Assembly (NCBI RefSeq): GCF_000003815.2
Contig: NC_049992.1
Coordinates: 12,678,354-12,742,353 of the forward strand
DNA from: Branchiostoma floridae
Lineage: Eukaryota; Chordata; Leptocardii; Amphioxiformes; Branchiostomatidae
Direction: 5' to 3'
Length of the DNA: 64,000 nucleotides
In this document: piece after piece, positions 46,801-58,600 of the stretch
Layout of the letters: the number at the start of each line of letters is the position of its first letter
Numbering within the stretch: position 1 is the stretch's first letter
Notes under the pieces: model-generated
What the model saw: the letters and a program-made list of their open reading frames with translations, nothing else
Database searches by the model: none
What the model was told of the DNA's origin: nothing
Made by a program: the position numbers and the translations under genes

Positions 46801-49800
46801 GGTTTCATTTACGTACTCGAGATACGGTGTGGCTTTTTTTTCAAACACACAGCCTTCTATCGAAGGAACGTCCCTAACCGAAGCTAGTTACTCATTTTCA
46901 CCTGAGTCGAGTGAGGGAAGTCTTACATTCGATCTATAGCCAAGGGCCGTTTAAAACATTGAAGATGTCAAACGCTGTGTTTACATTGTTTCGCTAATGG
47001 TTCTATTTCTTTGTGTAGTGTTGACGCGGGCAGTGACGGTGGACTTCACGCAATAACCAACATCATCGTGACCCCCACTGGGAATGTGAAATGGTTGGCC
47101 CCTATTGCCTACACCAGCTCCTGTAAGATTGACATCAGACTCTTCCCTTATGACGACCAGAACTGCACCATGGTCTTCGGCTCATGGACTCACACGGGTA
47201 AATAGTTTAGTCTTACTGAACCTCATTCGCCCAGGTTACTTTTCATTTTGAACACGTGACCTTGCAGACGTGAGGCGGAAGCAATGGGTCAAAGGTTATT
47301 GGGAGTCTGTCTCGTCCCCCGTCCCGGCTCATGCTCGGTTGGTTTACATGCAGCCTTATATATATATGGACATCAAAGACTAAGTATGTTATTATCATCA
47401 AATTTATTCATGTTCTAGCATGCATGGTGTGTGACAACAACAGAAGAGATATGAACACTATGTATAGTTCATGAAAAGTAATTGTGTAAGGAAAATGAAG
47501 TGGAATTTTGTAATGCCATTGCCCTAGGTATACAAGTGGACTTGTATCCAAAAGGCGATACGGGAGACTTGTCAAGTTACGCCGACAATGGAGAGTTCGA
47601 ACTGATGGGGATGCCTATGGAAAGAAAGGTATGCTGATTTTAGATTCATCAAAATTGGTACGAATCAAAAGTACTTCTCTTAATTAGACTAAGGCCTGGG
47701 TTTTGCTTTGCTTTGTCTAATTGGGTGAACAGTAAAAAATGTTTTTCACAGCATTTTTTATGGAGTTTTATTTTTAATCTTATGATTCATAGTGAATGAC
47801 AAATAACGTGATGGTAATACATTGTACTTGTCTTCCTCCGCCAGGTCGTGTACTACCCTTGCTGCCCGGAGCCGTATCCCAACCTCCACGTCACCATATC
47901 CCTCCGCCGCAGGACCATGTTCTACTTCTTCAACCTCCTGTTGCCTGGTCTCGTCCTGGAGGTCATTAACCCCTTGGTGTTCTTCCTGCCTCCGGATTCC
48001 GGAGAACGGATCGGGTTCTGCATGACCATCCTGCTGGCCCTGGTTGTGTTCTTACAGATCGTGTCGGCCTCCATGCCGCCTACGTCAGAGGCTATTCCGC
48101 TTATAGGTGCGTCTGTAAAGAATAACGAGGGTCACAGTTCTAAGTATTCATGCGCAGCGAAATGCATTGCGGTTAATATGTCAAAGCTGAATGCCCTCAA
48201 AGGTGCACTCTCAAAGCACTTGCATCACTGCGGGGTTCGTTCAATGCGTCACTGTTTTGCTATTTTCTCCAATTTTTTTACTCTTAATACGTAAAAGTAT
48301 GTCTAAGAAGACGACAAAAGGCACAAAAAGTAAGAAAATTTATTTCTGAAATTCGTTGAGTATCTTTCGAACCCCGCAGTGACGCAAGCTTGACACAAGT
48401 GCGGTGAGAGTCCTCCTCAACTTGGAAACATCTCGACCATTGTATCGATTTCCACAACAATGTTCAGACATGTTTTGATTCACAGGTGTCTTCACTTTGA
48501 CATATTACCAGCAATGCAATTCGCTGCACATGCGTACATAGCACCTCAAATCTCCTCATTGTTACGTGACGTGTGTAATTAACGCTAGCTTTGCAAAATT
48601 ACTTCTAAATACAGTTAAGATGAGGTAACGTTGCCGTTGATACTACAGTGAAACCATTGCTGTGTAGGACGATTACAATTGTGTCATGGAGGGTACTGGA
48701 TATGGTGAGACGACAAAATCTATTGAAAGTTTATTTTCAAGTTCATGTCCGGAGGCAAATTGCAATTACATAGTAGAAACATAGGGAACATACATGTGGC
48801 AATGGGTAGTGATAAACAATATTGTAAAAAGAGATTACTCGAATACTAGTGTTGACAAAATATGATAAAATTACAAGATAGATATCAATAATTCAGCAGC
48901 TTGGAAATTGAGATGTACGGAAAAATTAGCTTACCAAGGTACATGAATGGAAATAAAATGTCACTTAAGCATTCTAGTAATAACATTGAAAATAGATGCA
49001 TCATTTTGGTCGAGTGGCAGAAACTTTTATGAAGTTCGGTTTGTTGGCAAAGTGTACTTATATTTGCAATCACCACGTTAAACATTTCTTATCCTTCTTG
49101 GTTTTCCTCTCCATACCTTTAGGTGAGTTTTACGCGGCGAGTATCTTCATCCTCGGCGTGACAGCTCTACTGAACATCCTGACCCTACACGTGTACTACC
49201 ACGGCTCAGGACAGAAACCCATGTCCAACTTCATCCGCAAAACCTTCCTGAAGTGGACGGCCCGACTCCTGGGCATGGGGGACTTGTCCCAGCCGGACTG
49301 CCCTGTAGGGTCGTCTGAGTGTCATCATTACTACGGTAAGTAGTCGGTTGTGTGTTTCCAAATAAATACGTTTGTTTTGGTTTGATACAGATCTCCATTA
49401 GTGAATGATATGTCACTATTCTTCCAGGAGTCCGGGTGATTTGTAGAGAATCACTAATTCTAGACGGAAGGATTTGTACCATCGCACACCGCACCATCGC
49501 ACGTGTGGCCCGGGTTCTTTAACGTGCATGAGGTGTGGATCTCCCCATACACGGGACCTCCATTTAACGTCCTATTCGAGGGACGTTCACATTATGATTT
49601 GGCATTTTATGTATACTTCTTCTGTTCTTACGAAGATTTTATTTCCATAAGTCTGACGACATCTATGGTTTCACATCCTTCTAAGACTCTACCAACACAA
49701 TGGCCCGATTACAGACATGTTGTCGGAATTGACTCGAGGTTGTAGATAGGGAGAGCTCTGGGCTGCTCAGTTGGAGTTTTCCTACTACAAAACTACCACT

Positions 49801-50292
49801 TTAGTGGTCACCCTGCACAGTTCTGAGTCGATCGGGCCACGGTCTCTCGTGTATGATAACATGTGGAAAACATTAAAAAAAAACAAAGGTAGTAGTGTTT
49901 TAAAAGTGTGTAATACATGATATCCCTTTCATTGTACCGACACAGGACCGGTTCCGACAGGAAAATCCGGAAACCGAAGCTCATGCGACACCGAAGCCGA
50001 CATCAGCTGCCGCATCCCCGACTCTCCACGGGCGGGACAGGACCTCCTCAAGGCCGTCATGGAAACCAAGACAGAACGGAGCTCCAAGATGTTCGGGCAG
50101 CACCTTGGAGAAATCTTACGGTCTGTCAAGTACCTCATCGGAGACTTTCAGGACAGGAAGACGACTGGGAACCGGGAGTCCGAGTGGAAGACGCTGGGAC
50201 TCGTGCTGGACCGCTTTCTCATGTTCTTTACGATTTGCTACACCATTGTTGCCAATGTCTTACTGCTTTTACCAGCGCTGAACCTCGCCTGA
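43863..50292 (+). CDS. Nicotinic acetylcholine receptor-like subunit, alpha type (gene 1)
   Basis: Nine exons: 43863-43920, 44651-44790, 45995-46039, 46428-46537, 47019-47197, 47528-47628, 47845-48106, 49123-49335 and 49946-50292, joining in phase to 484 aa. Signal peptide MSLALLLQLSVIFTCYIW; loop D TFTWVRVYWKDEFLYWN; loop A WIPDIYLYN; Cys-loop C153-C167 with LFPYDDQN; loop B GSWTHTG; loop C YYPCCPEPYPN with the vicinal Cys pair (217-218) that defines alpha subunits; M1 after LRRRTMFYFFN; GER then M2 MTILLALVVFLQIVS, with Glu at -1' predicting cation selectivity; M3; a cytoplasmic loop of about 130 residues; an amphipathic helix before M4 (EWKTLGLVLDRF); M4 to the stop. By family it forms pentameric acetylcholine-gated channels in the plasma membrane; whether it is homomeric is unknown. 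ATG 43863 is chosen because it gives the same exon 1 layout as gene 2. Loop B has His where nAChRs usually have Tyr. Confidence 0.92.
44330..44480 (+). mobile_element. Possible SINE fragment in nAChR gene 1 intron 1
   Basis: GGTCGGAAGTCCGAATCCTT resembles a degraded B box and GATGGGACGTTAAGCC the downstream part of the family 1 and 3 SINEs. Weak. Confidence 0.35.
46140..46395. mobile_element. MITE 'TAAGGTGGTATC' in nAChR gene 1 intron 3
   Basis: Terminal inverted repeats TAAGGTGGTATCTCACTGCA and complement (one mismatch), with inner GCACTGCGGGGTTCG/CGAACCCCGCAGTGC also inverted. It ends 32 bases before the next exon (46428), so it probably supplies or crowds the branch-point region. Related copies at 48190-48415 and 56650-56885. 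Confidence 0.9.
46733..46960 (-). mobile_element. tRNA-derived SINE (family 1) fragment in nAChR gene 1 intron 4
   Basis: Reverse of the body of 40260-40773: GAAGGCTGCTCGGGAAATTCCC, CCTAACCGAAGCTAG and CATTTTCACCTGAGT are recognisable. The tRNA-like head is missing. Confidence 0.75.
48190..48415. mobile_element. MITE of the 'CACTGCGGGGTTCG' family in nAChR gene 1 intron 7
   Basis: ATCACTGCGGGGTTCG and CGAACCCCGCAGTGACGC are inverted near the two ends, with TACGTAAAAGTATG and AATTCGTTGAGTATCTTTCG inside. It closely matches the copy at 56650-56885 and is more distant from 46140-46395. Confidence 0.85.
49500..49592 (-). mobile_element. SINE (family 1) fragment in nAChR gene 1 intron 8
   Basis: Reverse of GATAGGACGTTAAATGGAGG, TCCCGTGTTTGGGGAGA and CACGTTAAAGAACCCG of the long SINE; about 90 bases only. 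Confidence 0.75.
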
Positions 50293-50677
50293 GCTTGTAT
50301 TGTAATGAGATGTATCCTGAGTATCTAGTTTCATGAATAGGGGTGTACATCGAACAGTGACATTTTCTGTTTTGATTTTGTAGATGTCTCTGATGATTTA
50401 TTTCAACGTTTTCAGAATTTGTAAAACAGTCAAAGTAATAAGGTTTGGAGTACTTTTATAGTTTCTGTGGTCTTTGAGTCTCGAATGTTCCAAATAATTT
50501 TAGTACTTGAAACATCCCAAACTCTATACACATTCTATCAAAAGGCACAACAATGCCTGGCTTTATACTAAAATATCGTCCTATAAGTAAGGCATTTAAC
50601 GTATCCCACGCGTCAAGTCAAGGAATGTAATGTTGAATTGTATGAAATGTAGATTTGTCTGCGTCCTAATTGCTGTC

Positions 50678-50683
50678 AATAAA
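50678..50683 (+). terminator. Poly(A) signal candidate of nAChR gene 1
   Basis: AATAAA 386 bases after the stop codon; a second one is at 50887-50892. Confidence 0.4.
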
Positions 50684-51322
50684 TATATTACAACTGCAAC
50701 ATATAAAATGATGAGAAATATAGATATCCGTAGATTGTAGAGAATGGGAACAAAGAACAAAGAAACTCACTAGCCCCAAACGATGTACATTGACTGACAT
50801 TAATGGACGCGCATGTACCTGATGTTTGCCGTAGATATACTTTAACAGGCTAAGCCTCTTAGTGGTGTATACTGTCTTCCCAACTCAATAAACCTGTTTA
50901 TTGATAACTATCATGTAATATACGCTAAAAGACTCATCATTAGACAATATATGTTGTACACGATATATTGTAAACATCTGATAATTACATTCTGTGTATT
51001 TCAAGTGAGTCAAATGCTCTTTGGATTCCTTTCCGCAAATCCTTGCTTATTCATTATATTCTAAAAGATTTCAGAATGCACATATCGTTTTGAACAATAT
51101 ATACTGTATGGAAACAACGATTCTGTTAGCAAGCAAGTCCAGTGCATACCTTTAGCGAAGCGATGCTGAACTAGGGTACGGGGTACTTAGGAGTCTTGGA
51201 AGTCTATCGTCTCTATGTCATTAGGAACATGAGATGGAGACTGATAAACTGTGAGACATACAGATCGATAATCAGCCATGATGACATTAAAAACCTCCCA
51301 GAGAAGTTAACGTTCATTTCAT
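50684..51322. other. Intergenic stretch
   Basis: A/T-rich, nothing recognised apart from the second AATAAA. Confidence 0.4.
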
Positions 51323-51331
51323 GCATTGGAG

Positions 51332-51605
51332 TAACCTGGAATCCAGTCTACCGTGGATTGGCCAGGCTACCTCCGTGACAGTAGGGCCTTTCCACCGCCG
51401 GGGTTAATCTTTTACACCCGGTAGGAGTTTTGTACGGTGGGAGTTTGCCATCCACGGATCACTCACGGGGCAAAGTCCTACCGGGAAAATGCTACCGGGT
51501 GTGAATGATTACATCGGCGGCTGAGAGCTGCACTGGCCCCACAGAAAGCCTACACTAACTACGGTAGGCCGTGCCACAACTACATGTAGACTGGATTCCA
51601 GGTTA
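51332..51605. mobile_element. Intact MITE, 20-base perfect TIRs and 9-base target duplication
   Basis: 51332-51351 (TAACCTGGAATCCAGTCTAC) and 51586-51605 are exact inverted repeats; GCATTGGAG directly repeats at 51323-51331 and 51606-51614. 274 bases, no coding sequence, with inner inverted words (CCCGGTAGGAGTTTTG/AAAGTCCTACCGGG). A 9-base duplication suggests a Mutator-like (MuDR) group. The perfect TIRs and duplication suggest a recent insertion. Confidence 0.92.
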
Positions 51606-51614
51606 GCATTGGAG

Positions 51615-54600
51615 TGGCACTCCGTGGTGACCTGCTGCATGGCACCAGCTTCAAATACATTAGATCTTATCTTAAACACACTTCACTTATCAGCTTGTAG
51701 ATTTAGAGAATACCGTTAGGAGAAAGAATCTAGGTCAATAAGTTGGTAATGATGTTAAAGTAGATGTAAGATAAAGGGAGTGTTGTGATGGACACTTAAC
51801 TACAATTAGCCTTGGTACCATCTCCAGGAGTAACCGCTGGCTTAATTTAGTCACTGAGTGAAAAGATTGAGTCAGCAGTTACTACCAGACAGGCTATATG
51901 CAGCAAAACTATCAGACACTGGTGAAGTCGACTTGCAAATATTGTATCTACAAAATGCCTTTTTTGAGTAGCTCTTTCTTTTCGTCCATTTTTCGCTGAG
52001 ATACTGAGTCTATATAACATGTTAGGCTTAGGTCACATTTCGGGATGTTTTAAGAAACGAAAAATCAAATTGTATACATAGGAATATACACATGCCCATG
52101 AATCTTATTTTGACATTTTTTGTACTTTTTATATGATACTTTTCGCAACCAAAAAGCTGACCGGTCGGGCTGGGTTTGAAAATGGGAATTAAGCCTAAGC
52201 AAGGTCACCAGTTCTACCTCACGTCGTTCTCATGCCAGTCGATCAAGAGCGTCTCAGGCATACGTACTTAAGGAAAGAAGATTTGAGTTCCACAAGTTGA
52301 GAATTCCGTTATCGAGAATGTTAAGCCAGGAACTGAAGGTTCTTTGATCACCAACAAACAGAAAAGACTGAGGGTATTCCCAAGGGGCACGGGATTAGAG
52401 TGGTGGTATCTCTGCGGTAATTAGCAATGCTAAGGACATTATCTAAGGCTCTGTTTATGGACCACTAAAATGGAACGACAGGAAAGAGCTTAAAACATCG
52501 TAGAAACACTGTGAAAGATTTAAAAGATCGTAAAACAAAGCACGTTTTAACAGACTAAATGATGTAGTGAGAGCAATTAGCAAGCTCTAATCTTGATGTG
52601 AACTTTAGGTGACCTCAAGTGGAATGTTCTGAATCGTATCTGTCTACTTCACAGTGACTGTCACTGAGCAGAGAAATTCTCTTCTTTACTTTCTTATGGA
52701 ATACGTTAAGAAAAAACATGCGGAGTTTGTGTATGGTGGGTGTATATACATCTATATACATAGTATTGTAAAGATCTAACAATATGCCATTGAAACGCTC
52801 CCGTTATTAAACATGACTTAGAACCATATTCAGAATTGTACTATTTCCTTAATAATAAAGTGTTGGAAAGGAAATCTAACGGCAACTTTCCCTATTTCCG
52901 TCACCGAGAAGTATGTTGTTTTGTGGTTTGATTTCAAGAAGGAGGTTCATTATCGCATCAAACCACACATCCCCACCCACGCGCATACACATAGAAACGA
53001 GAATTCAGGTACTCCGGAAATGTCGTGATAAAGCCTTGATTAAGGATTACAAGACATCTTCCCTATCTAAGAAACCATCGCGATGACACATCAATCCGGA
53101 AAGACGATATCTTTTTGATGACGGGTGCAGAATACAGCTGCTTGTCGGACATCACGAGTTGTAACAGTATACACCCGATGGAAGAATGTATAGTTTCTAA
53201 ATTAGGCCATTAACATTTCCCCTTGAGAGCAGAGTAAAATCTTCCTCTCAAATCGCCCTCCTACTTCGTTTGCAAAGAATTTCATAGATGCTAGAAAAAG
53301 CATCAACGCGGTATGCTTAAGCCAGACAACCATGTCAGGAAGCTTCAGTATTCCCAGGGGGAATTGCGTAGAATCATGCACTGAGTCTATGTTCTGTTGC
53401 TTTGTGTTAGTACTTTCCCCAACTATACCTCTTCAGTTCGATCGTAGTTATCTATGAATGCATGTACACTAAATACGCACTCATGGAATACCAAACAGAC
53501 AAATAGACAGTTGTGATCGACGAGCACACTAAACTATTCATCATTGTTTGAAGCAAGTAGGGCAACGGCTGCATCTTTTATAAGTGGTCAGTGAGTGAAA
53601 ATCCCTACGGATTGGGCAACGTTTTAAAGACAATGAATGTATAAATGAGAGAACCTTTATTGTACATTCATGGCTCGACGGGCTAGGTACAGGTCGTTGG
53701 TAGTAACAGACCTATGCAGAAAAGCAGAAACCACAATATATAATTAGGTATAATAGTAATCGGAACCTCAATCGTATATATGCTGTCAAGGATTGATGGA
53801 CTTTGAAATGTTGCTTACGAGAACTTTCTCCGGTGAAATCGTGACCGGAAATCTTAATATCTATCGACTTTCCGGTGCGCGCATGATGTAAGTCCCTGTG
53901 AGATGTCTGGTATTGCATTCCGAATGAAACAATGTAACTGATGGCCTGGTTAACCTCACTTATCTTCTAGATATGGCGAATGGAAATTACAACTAATATA
54001 CTCAGCGGGGAAGGATCCCAAAGGATTTTGCCCTGATGAAATAACCACAGTTTATTGCAAACAATTCATTATTAACAAACTATTTGTAATCAACCGCAGT
54101 TTATGTTTAATCAAAGAGACAGTTGCGGGTCATTCGAGTATGACATGTCACTCACTGAATGACGCTACTAAGCATCTAAACACATAACAATGTTATACAG
54201 AGAGTAGCATCATCATTTCATATCCATATCTCTGTTAACATGGGCTATATATTTAGATAATCGTCAAAACTGTTGCATTTTGTTCAATCCCTTGGTCTCA
54301 ACAGAAAAAAAAGCCTCAATCGATAAGGCCATCTTATGGAACATGTTTCCAATTTGATTACCACTTTCGAACGCAATGGATGACAGGCCATAAATACTAT
54401 CTGGCACTTATCATAGTACATAGAAATGGTCATTGGCGTCTCGTATTCATATTCATTACAAGCGAACTGTAAAAATTGTCATCGGAGGTAAGGAGGGTTT
54501 GCTGTACATATTATCAACATGTCGGAGAATGGAGGAGTAAAAAAGCCAACTTGAGAAGGATCAGAGGACTGATCGAAAGCTTGTTGGTAAGCGCTTTATT

Positions 54601-55656
54601 TTGTGCACCGATATATGGTCTTAAAATTGTAACATAAAGTCATATAGTTTTCATATTTCCACCAAAGCCATATATAGTACTGAGCTATCATGTATTGGAC
54701 AGGGTATTAAAAGCATGAATGGACTTTGCTGTTTGACAGTTGTACATGGTACAATGTATGTGTAACAATGTGTATCTGCTTGGTAACATCTAGATTTACA
54801 ACATTCGTCGGCTCCAGGATTCGTCCAAAAACGTACGTACAGGCCCTCAGTCACAGTCTGGCCAGAAACACAGCACAGTGTGGTCATCTCTCTATCCCTG
54901 TAGCTAGCTCTATATATGGAAACTAAGCAGATAACATAATGCATTCGTATTTTCTAAAAATTATGACTACTGGAATATGGACGGAATGGCAGATGCAGTT
55001 TATGTCAAGTGTTTTGTTCTGATTTGATACACGTACAGTCTCTTCTTTTTAAAGCACTACAAAGGTAAAGGTATTGGCCTAAAGTTATTGGCCTAAGAAT
55101 ACAGAAATAAAGTCGTGACATGACATAAGTAGGTTGAAAATGCTTTTAACGTTTTACATAGGTGCTCTAGATGTACACGTGAGTGATGTGACAACTTCTG
55201 TCTATCTACAGGAAAAGGCTAGACATGTCAGAAAATGATACTCATCTACAACACAGATTAACTAAGAGAAGACACGCCAATCTTAGTTATCTGCACTCTC
55301 AGGGGGTCTAGAATGATCCAGGAATAGAATCCCCCCTATTCATACACAGAGTATGTGCTCTTCCGGCGTAAGGCGGTTGTTTCTGTCATCATTCTCCTCC
55401 AGTAGCGGAGTCAGTCCCAGAGCTAATTTCCCAGTTATTTCCCGTACTGCACCCGCGTCGAATATCAATAAAGCCGCGTTCTTACGTTCATTTCGTTATT
55501 GATGCCCTGCCAGCTCCAATTCAGTCATAATGCAATGACAGATGAAAGTGTGCAGTCCTAATAGGAACCGCGGTGTTCCAGGGAAGTCAGAGCGTTGGGT
55601 TGTTGCCATCTTTCTCATCATCAACACCCGACCGGCAACAGGCGAAACTGCAGGAC
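51615..55656. other. Intergenic stretch between the two nAChR genes
   Basis: 4 kb with no splice-supported gene. About 53650-53700, read on the minus strand (TGTACAATAAAGGTTCTCTC), resembles the 3' end of the LINE at 41971-42510. The last few hundred bases are presumably the promoter of gene 2. No third subunit or pseudogene was seen. Confidence 0.45.
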
Positions 55657-58600
55657 ATGGCGCCCGGGTTTCTTCAGGTTGCCGTCTTTGTACTCATCTA
55701 TTTCTTCTGCCAAAAAGGTGAGATTTCTTACTAAATATCAATCTGTTCACTACTATCTATTAGTTGTCATATATATCGCTGTGAATGTTGCAGACGTGTA
55801 TGCATAGGTATATGGAAAATAACAGGTCTATGATTTTCTTGCTTATGATGTTTGGAACAGACATCTATAACATGTCCATAGAACAAAGACTAATTCTAAA
55901 TCAAAACTATGGCTAACACCACTTTCCTGCTCCTCATATACAACGCTTTAAGGCAGACGTTCACGGATTTTTTTCCATAAAAAATCGCCTTGTTAAGTGC
56001 CCATAATCTACAATGTATACCTTGTAAGTTGATTCGTTGTTGAACATTATTTTAATCTTTAAGCTAACAAAAGACGGTATTGTTAGATTATTATGTTATG
56101 GTTTGAAACTTGGAAACAAATTTTGCCGCAGTTCCTGCATGCAATGCTGACATAGATTTTTTAAGAAGATGCAAGGAAATGTATCACTTCGCCCTCAAGG
56201 AATTTGTTAATACCTTAAGTTTGTTCAGTGATTTGTGTAAAGAAAACACACACACATATTTTCGCTTATCTGTTGTCCAATTTGTAAAGGAATTCCTCAA
56301 CATGATCGCAATCTTTTTTAAGCTTTTATTAATTTTTTTTTCGGTACGGTATCTTATAAACAGAAACGCTATAATGTATACAATGCACGGTTACTGTTAC
56401 GTGAAAATATCTGCATTGGCAATAAAGTTGTAATTGTCCCATTGCTTAGTAGGACTTTTAGATAGCTTAAAACCTCACTTTAAGACCCAAACCGAGCATC
56501 ATGGCTTCTAAGAAAAAGGGGAAGACAACCGGGATCGCCCATGTCATAGTCACATCTACAGCTTGGTGTAAGCTGTAAAACTGATCCCTTAAAGAAAGTT
56601 CTAGTGAGTCTTATAATTGGCTTAGAATACAAGAGATCTTCCAAAGATAAGATGGCATAGAGGCCACACTGCGGGGTTCGTTCACTGCATCACTATTTTG
56701 TTATTTTCTCCGATTTTTAATAATGTAGATATTGTATGATACGTAAAAGTATGACTTAGAAGACGACAAAATACACAAAAAGAAAAAAGAAAATTCGTTC
56801 TTAATCTCTGAAATTCGTTGAGTATCTTTCGAACCCCGCAGTGACGCAAGCTTGACACAAGTGCGGTGGGAGCGCACCTTAAGTCTCCGGCAATAGCCAC
56901 ACTTCAAGAACCTTTAATCAAGAATGTTTTTGCAATCTAATGTTCCTGGGAGGGGGATTCGCAGAAAGCACTAGAGGAAGGAGAAATTGGTCGATTCTTC
57001 TCAAATTACCACACCATCACAGCTAGGCGACAATCTTTTATCATATTTCGATTAATACTTACATGTATTTCCACCCCAGTAATACCTGTTAATTTTGCTA
57101 TGAAAAACCGCTTAGTTAGCTAAAAAGAACAATGATTTATCTATTTCCATAATACCACGATGAACGATACTAATATTAACCTAATTATGTGAATCGTAGC
57201 TTACATCTAGATTCGTTAGCGTCTTTCACACAAAATACAAGATTAATATAAGAGAATAGATCTTGCAGAAATAGGAGTAATAGTCCAGCGGAATTTGATT
57301 GTCCTTCAGAAAGCTCTACAATTGGATGTACATAGTATTATCTTGCCCCTCAGTCTAAGTGCTTCGTGGGGTATGTCAGCTCATTTTCTTTTGTCCTATT
57401 TAATTACGCCCCTTGAAGTACCTGTCTGCACTCGATTTCAGAGACTGATAATCTTGTCAATCTCTTAAATGGTTCATACGGCAGAGCAGGCCCCCTGGGT
57501 AATATAGATGATTGCTTCCTTTGTGCGGTTCGATAGCCCAAAGCGCCGAGCTAATTAAAAACTAATGGAGCTGAAAATATGGGATTTACGGAGTGCATAC
57601 TGTACAATCCCTCTACTCATCCATTTTAATGTGAAAGGAGATATTTACAGTAATGTGGGTGAAGAGTCCATATGGCTATTTCAAATCGGTAACATGATAG
57701 CGGTTATTATTTGAGAATGTCCGCGGAGGATATATTAAAAAGCTTATCATCCTGGTTAATATCAGTGGAGATCAGAGTGTAATAACTAGATATCAAATAT
57801 TTATAAGAAACACACCTTTTTGGTAAGAATGCTGCTGCGTCTGCTTATTAATAAAACTTATGGATCGATACAGAACCCCAGTAGACGATAGTCTACCCAG
57901 AGGTACCGACATTACCATTTCTATATCCGTAGTACATTTTGCTGAAGTTGCTTGAAGTCAGCAAATGTTCCAGAGAAATAACTCATAGATGCCATTAGTT
58001 ATGTTTCCTAAGAGAGTGTCTAAAGTACACCTAGTGAGGAACTTAAGTTCTTTCCACAAGGGGGCTTGCATGTTTTATAAAGTTGTCAATTTTTGATTAT
58101 GAAAGTTCATCCTTGATTTCCCCCTTTGATAGGATATAATGCTTGAAAAGCTCTGAAGGAAATTGAAGACTTGGCAACTTTTGTATAATTTAGATTGCTA
58201 CCATCCATCAATTCAGCGTTCTTAAAAGCTTTCTATGCCAAATACATTATGCCGTACCCACGTACGTTCAATCATTAATAAATTTGATAGCAATATATCT
58301 GTACTGTCAGTATGTGAATGCATATTAACACCTGTGTCCAATAGCATTGTATTGTAAAACTGTCATTTGATATTTATGAAAACATGAGTAGGCTGTATTG
58401 AAAACGGATAGGTCAGGAACATATGTAACTTCATTGTAGATTATGTATATATGTTCGTTCTGGTCTGTTGCTGTAAAAGTCTTACCCTCAAGCGTAGCTA
58501 TTGGTAGTTCTGAAAAATAAGTGTTAAAAATTAAACAAAACATAAACCGTATGTATGACCTACGTGAGATCTAGCCATATTGATTTTTCAAATGGACGAC

